From NCBI GenBank assembly GCA_903900845.1, contig CAIUOU010000110.1, forward strand, positions 1 to 64,000: a stretch of DNA of 64,000 bases. The letters are read 5' to 3'. A model generated the notes under the pieces. The model saw only the letters and a list, made by a program, of their open reading frames with translations, was not told where the DNA came from and made no database searches. Shown piece after piece: positions 36,339-46,088 of this stretch. This stretch comes from an uncultured Opitutia bacterium (lineage in GTDB: Bacteria; Verrucomicrobiota; Verrucomicrobiia; Opitutales; Opitutaceae). The first letter of the stretch is position 1. Each line of letters opens with the position of its first letter. The position numbers and the translations under genes were made by a program.

Positions 36339-37793
36339 TCAGCCCCTGGCGGCGCCCTTCTTGGCCTTCGCGGGCGGCGGAGTGTATTCGGGCTTGGTGG
36401 GCTGGTAGGCGGGATTGGTCACCGGCATCTGCGCGCCCACCTCGCGCTGCCAAACGTGGAGTTGCGCGCGCATTTCGGCGACACGCCCGGGCTCCGTGGC
36501 GGCGAGGTCCCTCGTTTCCCCGATGTCCGCGCGCAGGTTGTAGAGCTCGAGCCGGATGTCCTTCAGGTCGTTGTAGAACTCGATGAGTTTGTAGTCACCG
36601 GCGCGGATGGCCGCGTAAGGCATGGCGCCGCCGAGTTGGTAGTGTTGGTGGTGGGGGTAGTGCCAGAAGAGCGTAGCGCGGCGGGGCACGGGGCCGCCGC
36701 GGAGGTGGCCGGCGAGACTCACGCCGTCGACGGCGGTGCGCGCCGCCGAGGCGGGCAGGCCGGCGAGTTCCACCAGCGTGGGGAAGAGATCCATCGTGAT
36801 CACGGGCGCGTCGGACACCCCGCCGCGCTGGATCACGCGCGGCCAATTGATGATGAGCGGCACGCGGACGCCGCCCTCGTAGGCCGACGCTTTGCCTAAG
36901 CGCAGGGGCTGGTTGGTCGTGGTGCCCTGGGTGATGCGGCCGCCGTTGTCGGAGGTGAAAACGATGATCGTGCGCTCGCGGAGCCGCAGGCGCTCGAGGG
37001 TGGCGACTACGCGGCCGACGGCGGTGTCGAGGCTCTCGGTCATGGCGGCGTACGCGGCGTTGCGGTGCCGCATGCCCTCGCGGATGCGGGCCTGGTATTT
37101 CGCCACGAGATCAGCGCGGCCCTGGATCGGCGTGTGCACGGAGAAGTGCGGCAGGTAGAGGAAGAACGGCCGGGCCTGATGACGCTCGATGAAACGCGCA
37201 GCCTCGTCCCCCAAGCGGTCCGTGAGGTACTCGCCCTCCTTACCCTCCGGTTTGAGCGTGGGAATGTTGTAGGGCGCGTGGTAACTGGGCGGCTGGGCCT
37301 TGTCGGTCCCGGCGATGTTCTCGTCGAATCCGTGCTTCTCCGGATAGGTGGCGGGCCCGCCGAGGTGCCATTTCCCGATGGTTCCGGTGGCGTAGCCGGC
37401 GGCGCGAAACACCGTCGCGAGGCTGGTTTCGGAGGTCGGCAGAAATTTGGTCCAATCGGGGACCACCAGCTTCGGGTTGTCGGGCATCGCGCCCGGAATC
37501 CAATCGGTGATGCGGAGCCGCGCCGGATATTTGCCAGTCATGAGCGCGGCGCGCGTCGGCGAGCAGACGGTGCACGCGGAGTAGTTCTGGGTGAACTTCA
37601 TGCCCTCGCGCGCCAGGCGGTCGAGAACCGGCGTCTCATGGAGATCGCTGCCGAACGCACCGAGATCGGTCCAGCCGAGGTCGTCGGCGAGGACCACGAT
37701 CACGTTGGGCCGGGCGGGGGCTTCGGCGGCGAAGGCGGGCGCCGTGGCGAGGAAGGCGGCGGAAAGCAGGAGGAAGGCAGGGCTCACGGTCAT
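36339..37793 (-). CDS. Secreted sulfatase (formylglycine type), arylsulfatase A-like
   Basis: 484-residue type I sulfatase hydrolysing sulfate esters, probably of polysaccharides. A signal peptide (1-23) is followed by metal-ligand Asp in VLADDLGWTDLGAFG (D37, D38) and the maturation motif CSPTRAALMTGKY with C77 converted to formylglycine. GKWHLGG and FTSDNGG follow. The C-terminus is Lys/Ala-rich (KAKKGAARG), like that of sulfatase 2. The ATG at 37793 gives the signal peptide. It lies downstream of a TonB receptor and a DUF1549/DUF1553 protein. Confidence 0.92.
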   Translation of the reverse strand: MTVSPAFLLLSAAFLATAPAFAAEAPARPNVIVVLADDLGWTDLGAFGSDLHETPVLDRLAREGMKFTQNYSACTVCSPTRAALMTGKYPARLRITDWIPGAMPDNPKLVVPDWTKFLPTSETSLATVFRAAGYATGTIGKWHLGGPATYPEKHGFDENIAGTDKAQPPSYHAPYNIPTLKPEGKEGEYLTDRLGDEAARFIERHQARPFFLYLPHFSVHTPIQGRADLVAKYQARIREGMRHRNAAYAAMTESLDTAVGRVVATLERLRLRERTIIVFTSDNGGRITQGTTTNQPLRLGKASAYEGGVRVPLIINWPRVIQRGGVSDAPVITMDLFPTLVELAGLPASAARTAVDGVSLAGHLRGGPVPRRATLFWHYPHHQHYQLGGAMPYAAIRAGDYKLIEFYNDLKDIRLELYNLRADIGETRDLAATEPGRVAEMRAQLHVWQREVGAQMPVTNPAYQPTKPEYTPPPAKAKKGAARG

Positions 37794-37949
37794 GAAGGGG
37801 AAAAGCCGGGGAAGGAGACGCGCACGGCGTCGAGGCGGCGACGCGCGAGGATGGATGGAGGGTACGAACGCGCCGGGGTCGCGTTGCCGGATGCAGAGTT
37901 TCGACTGCAAAGCCACGGTTTCAACGGGATTTCCCGACGTCGGCTTCCG

Positions 37950-40073
37950 CTAAAATCCCAGCTCCGTGGTCACGACAACGCCGCGTCCGGGTTCGTTCAC
38001 GCCGGAACCGTGGTTCCGGTACGCGGCGTTGGTGACATTCTCGAGCGCCGCGTTGAACACAAGTGACGGGCGGGGGCGCCAGCCGGCGCGTAGGGAAACG
38101 ACGTGGTAGCCCGGCGTGCCATCGGGCGGAATGCGCTCCCGGTCCAACCGGTCGGCGGGAGCGAGCCGGTTCTGCCGCGCGGCCGCGGTCGTGGAAATCG
38201 CGAGCCAGGCGCGGCCGTCCGGCGCCCGCCAGCGTGCGCCCGCGTGCACGGTGGGCGGCATGACGCGCGACATCGGTCCCCGTTCCAATCGCATCGCGTC
38301 CGCGGAGGGGAAGTAATCCAGCGCGCCGCGCATCCAGGTGGCGTGAGCCCAAAGGGTCCAGGGCGCCGCGGGCTGCAGGCTGCCGGCCACCTCGACGCCG
38401 TGGCAGTAGCCCGCGCCGGAATTACGCTTCGTCACCTCGGCGAGGCCGTCGACCCGCGCGCCGGTCGGCGTGCGGATGATCTGCCTTTGCAGATCGGTGT
38501 GGAACAAGGCCACCTCCGCGGACCATGTGCGCTCGCGGACCCGCCAGCCGGCCTCGAAGGCGGTCGCGTGTTCTGGCGCGAGGCCTGGCGCGGGGGTCTC
38601 GATCTGGCCGCCTTCGGCGATGTCGAAGCGGGTGAGATCGGAAAGGTTCGGGGCGCGGAAAGCCTGGCTGATTCCCGCGAAAAGGTTCCGGCGCCCGTCC
38701 TCCCGTAGCGGCAGCACCGCACGCGCGGCTCCCACCGCGGAACGCCATTTCTCCCGCAGCTGGATGGCGCGCCCGCTTCGCGGATCCCGCACGTCGCGGG
38801 CATCGGCGCTGGCTTGGCTCATGCGTCCGCCCGCGACGAGGTGCATTCCCCCGGGGCCTCGCAGGTGACGCTCCAAATAAAGCCCCGCGAGATCGTAGGT
38901 GGCGCGCCCGGCCACGGGACCCTGGATCTCCCTTTGCAACAGGGTGCCGTCGGCGAGGTAACGCGTGGCGTGCGAGTTGACGCGGTCGCGGAAAAAGTCC
39001 CCGCCGTACGTCCAGTGGCCGGCCGCCGCGGGGCTGCTCGCCTGCGCGAGGGCGCCCAGCGTCCCGACGCGGAATCCGCTCTCCTCCCGCCGTCCGTCAG
39101 CGCGGATCCGCAGCTGGTCCTCCGACTGTTCCTGCCGGGAAAGGCTCAGGTGCCAGCGGTCCAGGCCTCCGGCGCGCGGCGCGGCGCGGTACTGGAGCGC
39201 CTGCAGGCGGCGGTGTTGGTCGAGCGACCGGCGCCGATCGCTGCCGGGCCGCGTTCCCTGCCACGAGCTGCCGTGGACGGTCGTGTGGGTCCGCCACGCG
39301 TCTTCCTGCGCGAAGTTCTGCCAGAGAAAAGTGAGTCCTTCACCCGGCGCGCGGCTCCACGCCAGCTTCGCCTCGCCGCCTCGCTCGTCGTAGCCGGTGT
39401 AGGGCTGAACGCCGTCGCCGGAGCGCAGGTCGCCGAAGCGCTTCGCCGCGAGTCCGATCTGCGCCGTGGTGCTACCGTTCAGCCGCGTCGCGGCGTCGAT
39501 CCGGCCGACGTGGGATTCATCCGCCGACGCAAACCGGTGCAGAAACCTTCCGGCGAAAGCACCCGGTGGTCCGTCGGGCGCGAGGGTGCGGGTGACGGCG
39601 TTGACCGTGCCGCCGACGGCGTCGCTGCCGTGCGCGACGGCGCCCGGGCCCTTCACCACCTCGAGGCGTTCCAGGCCGAGCGGTTCGACGGTGCCCCAAT
39701 ACTGGTTCGGGCCGTCGCGGAAGACGGAGTTGTTGAGCCTGATCCCGTCGACCAGCAGGAGCGTGCGGAAACCCGTGAAGCCGCGCAGGTACGGCGAGCC
39801 CTGGGCGGTCCCGGTTTTCTGCACCATGATGCCCGGCAGTTCCTCGAGCGCGGACGGCAGCGTGCGGGCCTGGCGGTCGCGGAGCGCGTCTTCCATCACA
39901 AGGGTGGTCGCGTGGGGCATCGTGAACGCGTCGTGGCCGGCGCTGGAGGTGGTGACCACGATCGGCGGGAACAATACCGGGGAGTCCGGTGCTGGCGCGG
40001 CACCCGCGCCGGTCGCGGCGAAGAGTGCCGCGGAAACGCGGACGAGGCGCCGGCAGAAAAGGTGCGCGGCCAT
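37950..40073 (-). CDS. TonB-dependent outer-membrane receptor
   Basis: 707-residue TonB-dependent receptor importing siderophores, cobalamin, metals or oligosaccharides. After a signal peptide (ending ATGAGAAPAPD) comes the plug, with IVVTTSSAGHDAFTMP, LPSALEELPGIMVQKTGTAQ, SPYLRGFTGFRTLLLVDGIR and LEVVKGPGAVAHGSDAVGGT. The beta-barrel ends in VVVTTELGF with a terminal aromatic. No TonB box sequence is certain. It lies between the DUF1549/DUF1553 gene and a sulfatase on the same strand, suggesting one transcript. The ligand is unknown. Confidence 0.9.
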   Translation of the reverse strand: MAAHLFCRRLVRVSAALFAATGAGAAPAPDSPVLFPPIVVTTSSAGHDAFTMPHATTLVMEDALRDRQARTLPSALEELPGIMVQKTGTAQGSPYLRGFTGFRTLLLVDGIRLNNSVFRDGPNQYWGTVEPLGLERLEVVKGPGAVAHGSDAVGGTVNAVTRTLAPDGPPGAFAGRFLHRFASADESHVGRIDAATRLNGSTTAQIGLAAKRFGDLRSGDGVQPYTGYDERGGEAKLAWSRAPGEGLTFLWQNFAQEDAWRTHTTVHGSSWQGTRPGSDRRRSLDQHRRLQALQYRAAPRAGGLDRWHLSLSRQEQSEDQLRIRADGRREESGFRVGTLGALAQASSPAAAGHWTYGGDFFRDRVNSHATRYLADGTLLQREIQGPVAGRATYDLAGLYLERHLRGPGGMHLVAGGRMSQASADARDVRDPRSGRAIQLREKWRSAVGAARAVLPLREDGRRNLFAGISQAFRAPNLSDLTRFDIAEGGQIETPAPGLAPEHATAFEAGWRVRERTWSAEVALFHTDLQRQIIRTPTGARVDGLAEVTKRNSGAGYCHGVEVAGSLQPAAPWTLWAHATWMRGALDYFPSADAMRLERGPMSRVMPPTVHAGARWRAPDGRAWLAISTTAAARQNRLAPADRLDRERIPPDGTPGYHVVSLRAGWRPRPSLVFNAALENVTNAAYRNHGSGVNEPGRGVVVTTELGF

Positions 40074-40105
40074 CGGGATCGGAGGAAGCGGACGGTTTTT
40101 CCGCC

Positions 40106-43100
40106 TCAGTTCCGCATCACGGTCTCGCTCAGATTCAGCACCAGCGAGGCAACCTGCGTCCAGGCGGCGTGCTCGGGGGCGGGGATGCGTTCGTCGCGCG
40201 GTGATTCGCCGGCGGCGAGCAGGGCGCGGGCGGCGGGTTCGTCGCGGGCGTAGCGCACCCTTTCGCGGGCGAGTGCGCGGTAAAGCACGGCGGTCTCCGC
40301 GGCGGCGGGCGGTCGCGAGAGGGTGGCGAGGAACGCGTGGCGCAGCCGCGTGTCGTCGTCGGCCGCGGCGGCGAGCAGGCGTTCGGCGAGGACGCGCGCG
40401 GCCTCCACGAACTGCACGTCGTTGAGCAGCACGAGCGCCTGCAGCGGGGTGTTGGTGTTGCCGCGGACCACCGTGCACACCTCCCGGTTGGGCGCGTCGA
40501 ATGCGACCATGCTCGCGGGCGGCGCCGTGCGCTTCCAGTAGGTGTACATCGAGCGCCGGTAGAGTTTTTCACCGTGGTCCTGCACGAAGACCTGCGCCGT
40601 CGCGGGCGTGCTGCCGTAGTGGCTCACCTCTCGCCAGAGGTCGAAGGGCGAGTACGGGTTCACGCTGGGTCCCCCGACCCGGGGCACCAGCAGGCCGCTC
40701 ACGGCGAGCGCCTGATCGCGGATCTGCTCGGCCGCGAGGCGGAATCGCGGCCCGCGCGCAAGCAGGCGGTTCGCCGGGTCGCGCTCGAGCGCGCTGGCGT
40801 CGGCCGACGAGGATTGCCGGTAGGTCGCGCTGGTCGCGATCTGCGTGATCAGGCGCTTCACGTCCCAGCCGTGCGCGACAAAATCCGCGGCCAGCCAGTC
40901 CAGCAGCTCCGGGTGGCTCGGCCACTCGCCCTGCGCGCCGAAGTCCATCGGGGTGGCTACGAGCCCGGTGCCGAACAGCAGTTTCCAGAACCGATTCACG
41001 GCGACGCGGGCGGGCAGGGGATTCTCCCGCATGACGACCCATCGCGCGAGCCCGAGCCGGTCGGCGGGCGCTTCCGCGGGCGGTGGCGGCAGCGCGGCCG
41101 GCGTGCCGGGCGTCACCTTCTCCGTCGGCTGCGCGTAATCGCCGCGATTGAGGATGAACGTCTCGCGCGGCTTCTCCGCGATCGCCATCACCATGGTCGA
41201 CTGCGGCTCGGTGAGCGCGGCGAGTCGTTCCCGGAGGTTGGCCAGTTCCACGCGCTCCCGGCGTAATTCCGGAGTGCGCTGAGCGCAGAGCTTCCAAAGC
41301 AGCTCCGTCGCGGCCCGGTCCTGCCGCGCGTCGGGCGTCCCCAGCGCTGCCACGGCCGCCTCCGGCAGGTCGGTGCCGTCGTCGGTGCCGGTCATCACGA
41401 AAATCTCGATGAGTTCGGGCATCAGCTGCCGGCCCGCCCCGAAGTTGAGCTGCACGTTGAGAAACGGGTTGGCGTCGGGGCTCAGCGGCTCGGTGAACGT
41501 GGCCGTGAGGTGCACGGATCCGTCCGCCGCGAGGTCGGGCGACCATCCGCTGTCGTTGCGCGGGTCGAGGCAGCCGGCCGGCGGGTTCTCCGGCTCCCAC
41601 GAGCTGGCGGTGACGCGTTCGAGGCGCCGCAGGCGGTTGAGGTCGATCTGGTCCCCGGCGACTGCGTCGGCCGAGACCGACAGTGCGGTTAGGCGGAAAG
41701 TGCCCTTGGGGGTCTTGGCCTCCGGCGCCGCCTTCTCCTCGGCCTTGCCCTTGGTCGCGGCGCGCTTCGCCTTGGTGGCCGCGGCGGCCGCCGCTCGGTT
41801 GACCGGGCCCCGCCCCCAGCCTCCTCCCGGCAATCCCGGCACCGGATGGATGACGACGCGCACACCGGTGATCGGTGTGGCGAGCGCGGGCAGGCGGGCG
41901 GAGATGTCGATCGCGGCGAGCTCACCGCCTTCGCGAATGCGCACCCGGCGCGCCTCCTCGATGTCGATCAGGGCGCGGTTTGGCGTGGAGGCTTTCAGCA
42001 CCTTGACCGGGTGGAGGGCGAGATCGCGGCCGCGGGTCGCGAGGAGCGCGCGTTCGCGGGCGCTCCAGCGCGAGAGCATGCCCGGCTCGATCGTGGCGAG
42101 GCGCGCCTTCAACTCCGCGATGCGGGCGGCGAGGCCCGCGGGTTCGTCGGTGCGCAACACGGTACGCGCCATCGCGGCCGGACCGGCGTTGACGCCCGCG
42201 TTGCCGTCGAGCCCCCGGTCGCCGAGGGTGTTGAAATAGGCCAAGACCTGGTAGTAATCGCGCGCCGAGATCGGATCGTATTTGTGGTCGTGGCACTGCG
42301 CGCAGGCGAGGGTTAGACCGAGGATCGCCTCGCCGAACGTCTTCACGCGGTCGGCGTTGTAGTTGAGGAGGTTCTCCTCGGGGATCGTGCCGCCCTCGTG
42401 GGTGGTCATGTTGTTCCGCTGGAAACCGGAGGCGATCAGCTGGCCGTCGGTGCGGTTGGGCAGCAGATCGCCGGCGATCTGCTCCAGCAGGAAGCGGTCG
42501 TAGGGCAGGTTGTCGTTGAACGATTGGATCACCCAGTCGCGCCACAGCCATTGGTGGCGACCGCCGTCGATGGAGAACCCGTTGGTGTCGGCGTAGCGGG
42601 CGGCGTCGATCCAATCGAGCGCCAGCCGTTCACCGAAATGCGGGCTGGTCAACAGGCGCGCGACGAGGTTCTCCACGGCGCGCGGATCGCGGTCGGAGGC
42701 GAACGCGTCGACGTCGGCGGGTTTCGGCGGCAGGCCGGTGAGATCGAGGGAAAGCCGGCGGATGAGCGTGCGGCGGTCGGTTTCGGGCGAGGGCTTCATT
42801 CCTTCGGGTGCGAGGCGGGCGCGCACGAAGGCGTCGATCGGGTTGGCGGGCGCGGGGTTGCCGTCGGCCGGAACCGGCGGTGTGGAGGCGACGGGCGGGA
42901 TGAACGACCAGTGCTTGGAGTAGCTCGCGCCCTGCTCGATCCACGCACGGATGGTGTCGCGCTGCGCGGTGGTGAGCGAGAGGTGCGACTCCGGCGGCGG
43001 CATCACTTCGTCGGCGTGAGGGCTGAGGATGCGCTGCCAGGCTTCGCTCCCCGCGGGGTCTCCCGGTTTGAACGGCGTGCCGTTCTCCCGCGCCGCGTGG

Positions 43101-43282
43101 GCGGTCTCGGCGAGATCCAGCCGGAGCTTCGCCTTGCGGCCCTTCTCGTCGAAGCCGTGGCAGGAAAAGCAGTTCTCCGCGAGGATCGGCCGCACGTCGC
43201 GGTTGAAGTCCACCGGTTTGGCGGCGGCGGACGCCGCGGCGAGGGCGAAAAGGGCGGCGCGGAGGACCGGGTTGGACGTCAT
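40106..43282 (-). CDS. PSCyt1-DUF1549-DUF1553 cytochrome-domain protein
   Basis: 1058-residue secreted protein of a type abundant in Planctomycetes and Verrucomicrobia. A signal peptide (to about 22) precedes a PSCyt1 cytochrome c domain with CFSCH (C38, C41, H42) and the RPILAENCFSCHG start. DUF1549 (about 135-350) includes a second heme-like motif CAQCHDHKYDP. A spacer with a Lys/Ala-rich stretch (about 500-540) leads to DUF1553 (about 765-1010, ADRLGLARWVVMRENPLPAR, VNRFWKLLFGTGLV). Such proteins are thought to act in extracellular polysaccharide metabolism. The usual DUF1501 partner is not adjacent. Confidence 0.92.
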   Translation of the reverse strand: MTSNPVLRAALFALAAASAAAKPVDFNRDVRPILAENCFSCHGFDEKGRKAKLRLDLAETAHAARENGTPFKPGDPAGSEAWQRILSPHADEVMPPPESHLSLTTAQRDTIRAWIEQGASYSKHWSFIPPVASTPPVPADGNPAPANPIDAFVRARLAPEGMKPSPETDRRTLIRRLSLDLTGLPPKPADVDAFASDRDPRAVENLVARLLTSPHFGERLALDWIDAARYADTNGFSIDGGRHQWLWRDWVIQSFNDNLPYDRFLLEQIAGDLLPNRTDGQLIASGFQRNNMTTHEGGTIPEENLLNYNADRVKTFGEAILGLTLACAQCHDHKYDPISARDYYQVLAYFNTLGDRGLDGNAGVNAGPAAMARTVLRTDEPAGLAARIAELKARLATIEPGMLSRWSARERALLATRGRDLALHPVKVLKASTPNRALIDIEEARRVRIREGGELAAIDISARLPALATPITGVRVVIHPVPGLPGGGWGRGPVNRAAAAAATKAKRAATKGKAEEKAAPEAKTPKGTFRLTALSVSADAVAGDQIDLNRLRRLERVTASSWEPENPPAGCLDPRNDSGWSPDLAADGSVHLTATFTEPLSPDANPFLNVQLNFGAGRQLMPELIEIFVMTGTDDGTDLPEAAVAALGTPDARQDRAATELLWKLCAQRTPELRRERVELANLRERLAALTEPQSTMVMAIAEKPRETFILNRGDYAQPTEKVTPGTPAALPPPPAEAPADRLGLARWVVMRENPLPARVAVNRFWKLLFGTGLVATPMDFGAQGEWPSHPELLDWLAADFVAHGWDVKRLITQIATSATYRQSSSADASALERDPANRLLARGPRFRLAAEQIRDQALAVSGLLVPRVGGPSVNPYSPFDLWREVSHYGSTPATAQVFVQDHGEKLYRRSMYTYWKRTAPPASMVAFDAPNREVCTVVRGNTNTPLQALVLLNDVQFVEAARVLAERLLAAAADDDTRLRHAFLATLSRPPAAAETAVLYRALARERVRYARDEPAARALLAAGESPRDERIPAPEHAAWTQVASLVLNLSETVMRN

Positions 43283-43369
43283 CGATGCAAGGGAGTCACG
43301 GGTGACGATGAGCGGTGACACTGCCGCGGTAAAGCGGAAGGACGCGAGGCCGATCGAAGGGCGTGCGGT

Positions 43370-43762
43370 GCGGTGAGGATGACGGCGTCGTTGTTCGCGG
43401 CGTGGTAGCCGATCACGGTGGGACCACGCTGGTTGGCGCCGAGCCCGGCCCGTCCGCCGCGCAGGAGTCGCGGGCCATCCTTGGAAAAGCGATAGCTGGT
43501 GAACACTTTGAAGGTCTGCTCGACGTGGTCGAAGGGGGACTTGCCGGTGCCGCGGAGGAAAGGATCGGCGACGGCAAGGCCGCAGGTGCAGACGTCGGCG
43601 AACGTGGCCGGGTTCGTTGCGAAATCAGGTTGGGGCGTGCCGTCGCGGGTGCGGATGAACGTCCTGGGCGCGGTAACGGGGAACTGCTGGTCGCCGGCGG
43701 CGGACGGTCCGCGCGTCGAGCCGCTTGCCCAGGGAAAGCGGTTGCGGATGGTCGGCGCGTGT
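43370..43762 (-). pseudogene. Decayed gene fragment, possible TonB-receptor barrel C-terminus
   Basis: The minus strand between the divergent DUF1549/DUF1553 and pectinesterase genes reads as about 130 residues of well-balanced protein with strongly C-ending codons: NRFPWASGSTRGPS, DGTPQPDFATNPATFADVC, SPFDHVEQTFKVFTSYRFSK, GLGANQRGPTVIGYHAANND, AVILTAPHALR. Alternating hydrophobic strands such as FKVFTSYRF followed by a short turn resemble the last strands of an outer-membrane receptor barrel. There is no start (the frame runs into antisense of the pectinesterase), and the end runs on without a natural terminus. I read it as a truncated relic; identity uncertain. Confidence 0.45.
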
Positions 43763-43770
43763 TTCGCCCC

Positions 43771-45960
43771 ATGTCTTCGACCGCTCCCCGTCGGTGGCTC
43801 ACGACCTTGGTTTATCTGCTGCTGATCGCCTCGGCGCGCGGGCTTAATCTCACCGCGCTGGTACCGGCCGACGGCGCGACCGCGGTATGTGCCGACACGT
43901 TGGTGCGAATGACGTTCGACGAGGACGTTCGCGTCGGGGGAGCGGGCAGGGTGCAGTTGGTGGACGCGGCGAGTGGTGAGGTGGCGGACGCCGCCGATCT
44001 GGCGGAAGCGGCGCCCACGCGGCTGATCGGAGGGAACCCCACGCCTTTCCGCTACCAACCGCTGATGGCGGCGGGCCGCGTGGTTACTTTCTTCCCGCGC
44101 GCCGGCGTGCTGGCGGCGGGTCGCACCTATCGCCTGCGGGTCAGTCCCGGTGCGATCACCACGGCGGCGGGAGGGTTCTTCGCGGGGTTCGCGGTGGAAG
44201 CGGAGCCGCGATTCACGGTGCGCGCGTCGGGTCCGGCGGCGGACGCTTCTTCGATCGTGGTCGCGGCCGACGGCTCCGGGGATTTCTGCACCGTGCAGGG
44301 CGCGATCGACTTCGTGCCCCTCAGCAACGCGCGCCCGCGGCTCATCGCGATCCGTCCCGGTGTTTACCCCGAGATGGTTTACATCGGTTCCCGACGGCCG
44401 TTCCTCACGCTGCGCGGCGCCGACCGCGAGGCGTGCGTCATCGCTTACGCCAACAACAACAACTTCAACGCGGGCAACAACCGCGCGATGGTGGCGATCG
44501 ACGCCAACGATGTCTCGCTCGAGTTCCTCACCTTGCACAACACCACCCCCCGCGGCGGCTCCCAGGCGGAGGCCCTGCGCGGCAACGGGCGCCGTGTCGT
44601 GCTCGACCGCGTCACGCTGCGCAGCTTCCAGGACACATTGCTCTGGAACGGCGCGCTGTTCGTGACCGACAGCCTTATTGAGGGGGACGTTGATTTTATG
44701 TGGGGTGGCGGAGCATGCTTTTTCCAGCGCTGCGAGATCCGCTCGGTCTCGGCCGGCTACCTCGCGCAGGTGCGTAACGCCGAGGCGGGGCGCGGGAACG
44801 TCTATGTTGATTGCCGCCTGACCGCCGCTCCGGGCGTGACCAACGTCTATCTCGCGCGCATCGATCCGCGTGCCGGCGTGGCCAACACGTGGCCGTATAG
44901 TGAGGTGGTTTTTATCGGCTGCGCCATGGGGCCGCACATCCGTCCGGAGGGCTGGCTGCTGAACAACGCGACGGCGGCGCCGGACGTGCGCTTCTGGGAG
45001 GCGGGTTCGACCGACCTCGAGGGTAACCCGCTGGATCTCTCCCGCCGGTTGGTCGACGCGCGGCGGATCGACGCCGCGACGACCGCGCGTTACCGCGATC
45101 CGGGGTTCGTGCTCGGGTGGTCGCCGCCGGCGGCGCGCGCCGGTGCCCCTGTGGCCGAGCGATTGACGGGTTTATCGACGCGCGCCCGGGTGGGAGCCGA
45201 GCCGGTGATCGTGGGCTTCGTGTTGGCGGGCGCGGCCGCAAAGCCTGTTTTGGTGCGCGGCGTTGGCCCGACGCTGGGGGTGTTCGGCGTGGCCGACGCG
45301 CTGGCGCGTCCGCGCATCGAGCTCGTGCGTGGCTCGGAGGTGCTCGGCGCCAATGCGGGCTGGGCGTCCGGTGGCGACGCGACGGGAATCGCCGCTGCGT
45401 CGGCACGGGCGGGGTTGTTTCCCCTGGATGTCGCCTCGCCCGATTCGGCGCTGCTCGCGACGCTCGCACCGGCGGCGTACACGGCGGTGATCACCGACGC
45501 CTTGGGACGTGGCGGCAACGGGCTGGTGGAGATTTACGATTTGGCGGCCGTCGACGGCGGGGCACGTCTCGCTAATCTTTCGGCGCGGGCGGTCGCGGGA
45601 ACGGAGGATGCAGCGTTGATCGCCGGCTTCACCGTCGCGGGAACAGCGCCGAAGGCCGTGCTAATCCGCGCGATCGGCCCGACGCTCGGAGCTTTCGGTG
45701 TGGAGGGTGCGCTAAGGAAGGCGACCCTCACGCTCTTTCGCGGGCAGTCAGCCGTGGCGGCTAACTCCGGCTGGACAGGTTCTTCCGATGCGCTGGAGAT
45801 CGCGCGCCTCTCGGCGGTGGCGGGTGCTTTCCCCTTGGTCACCGGTAGCGGTGACGCCGCCTTACTCGCCCGGCTGGAGCCAGGGAACTACACCGCGCAG
45901 GTGAACGGCGCCGCCGGCGAGACTGGTGTGGCGTTACTCGAAATCTACGAGGCCCTCTGA
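43771..45960 (+). CDS. Secreted pectinesterase (CE8) with tandem C-terminal repeat domains
   Basis: 729 residues: signal peptide (1-24), an Ig-like Big_5-type domain (about 25-140, LVPADGATAVCADTLVRMTF), a pectin methylesterase beta-helix (about 150-455) and two copies of a C-terminal domain of about 115 residues each (about 475-600 and 610-729). CE8 residues are visible: catalytic Asp in RSFQDTLLWNG and DVDFMWGGGACFF, and Arg in VYLARIDPR where the family has LGRPW. The repeats both run VLVRGVGPTLGVFGV/VLIRAIGPTLGAFGV to EIYD/EIYE. The enzyme would de-esterify pectin outside the cell. The start at 43771 gives the signal peptide. Confidence 0.9.
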   Translation: MSSTAPRRWLTTLVYLLLIASARGLNLTALVPADGATAVCADTLVRMTFDEDVRVGGAGRVQLVDAASGEVADAADLAEAAPTRLIGGNPTPFRYQPLMAAGRVVTFFPRAGVLAAGRTYRLRVSPGAITTAAGGFFAGFAVEAEPRFTVRASGPAADASSIVVAADGSGDFCTVQGAIDFVPLSNARPRLIAIRPGVYPEMVYIGSRRPFLTLRGADREACVIAYANNNNFNAGNNRAMVAIDANDVSLEFLTLHNTTPRGGSQAEALRGNGRRVVLDRVTLRSFQDTLLWNGALFVTDSLIEGDVDFMWGGGACFFQRCEIRSVSAGYLAQVRNAEAGRGNVYVDCRLTAAPGVTNVYLARIDPRAGVANTWPYSEVVFIGCAMGPHIRPEGWLLNNATAAPDVRFWEAGSTDLEGNPLDLSRRLVDARRIDAATTARYRDPGFVLGWSPPAARAGAPVAERLTGLSTRARVGAEPVIVGFVLAGAAAKPVLVRGVGPTLGVFGVADALARPRIELVRGSEVLGANAGWASGGDATGIAAASARAGLFPLDVASPDSALLATLAPAAYTAVITDALGRGGNGLVEIYDLAAVDGGARLANLSARAVAGTEDAALIAGFTVAGTAPKAVLIRAIGPTLGAFGVEGALRKATLTLFRGQSAVAANSGWTGSSDALEIARLSAVAGAFPLVTGSGDAALLARLEPGNYTAQVNGAAGETGVALLEIYEAL

Positions 45961-45976
45961 GCCGCGACTCCTCCCT

Positions 45977-46024
45977 AAAAAACACTCAACGCCCTGACCC
46001 CATACCCAAGGGGTCAGGGCGTTG
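45977..46024 (-). terminator. Rho-independent-like terminator made from the GGGGTCAGGGCGTT repeat (copy 3)
   Basis: A perfect 15-bp stem (45987-46001 with 46010-46024, 8-base loop) lies between the convergent pectinesterase and sulfatase 2 genes. Read on the minus strand it is followed within 4 bases by TTTTTT (complement of 45977-45982), so it can end sulfatase 2 transcription. On the plus strand only TTT follows, so it is weak for the pectinesterase. The stem core is the same sequence family as the inverted repeats at 4885-5128. Confidence 0.7.
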
Positions 46025-46088
46025 GGCGTTTGTGGGGTGCGGTTGAGCCACCGACCGGATTCCTATGGGGCCGTTGAGAGCGTGAGGC

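Noticed and set aside
38814-40253. 479-codon plus-strand frame opposite the TonB receptor
   Set aside because: No recognisable domain; the minus strand encodes plug and barrel motifs through this stretch.
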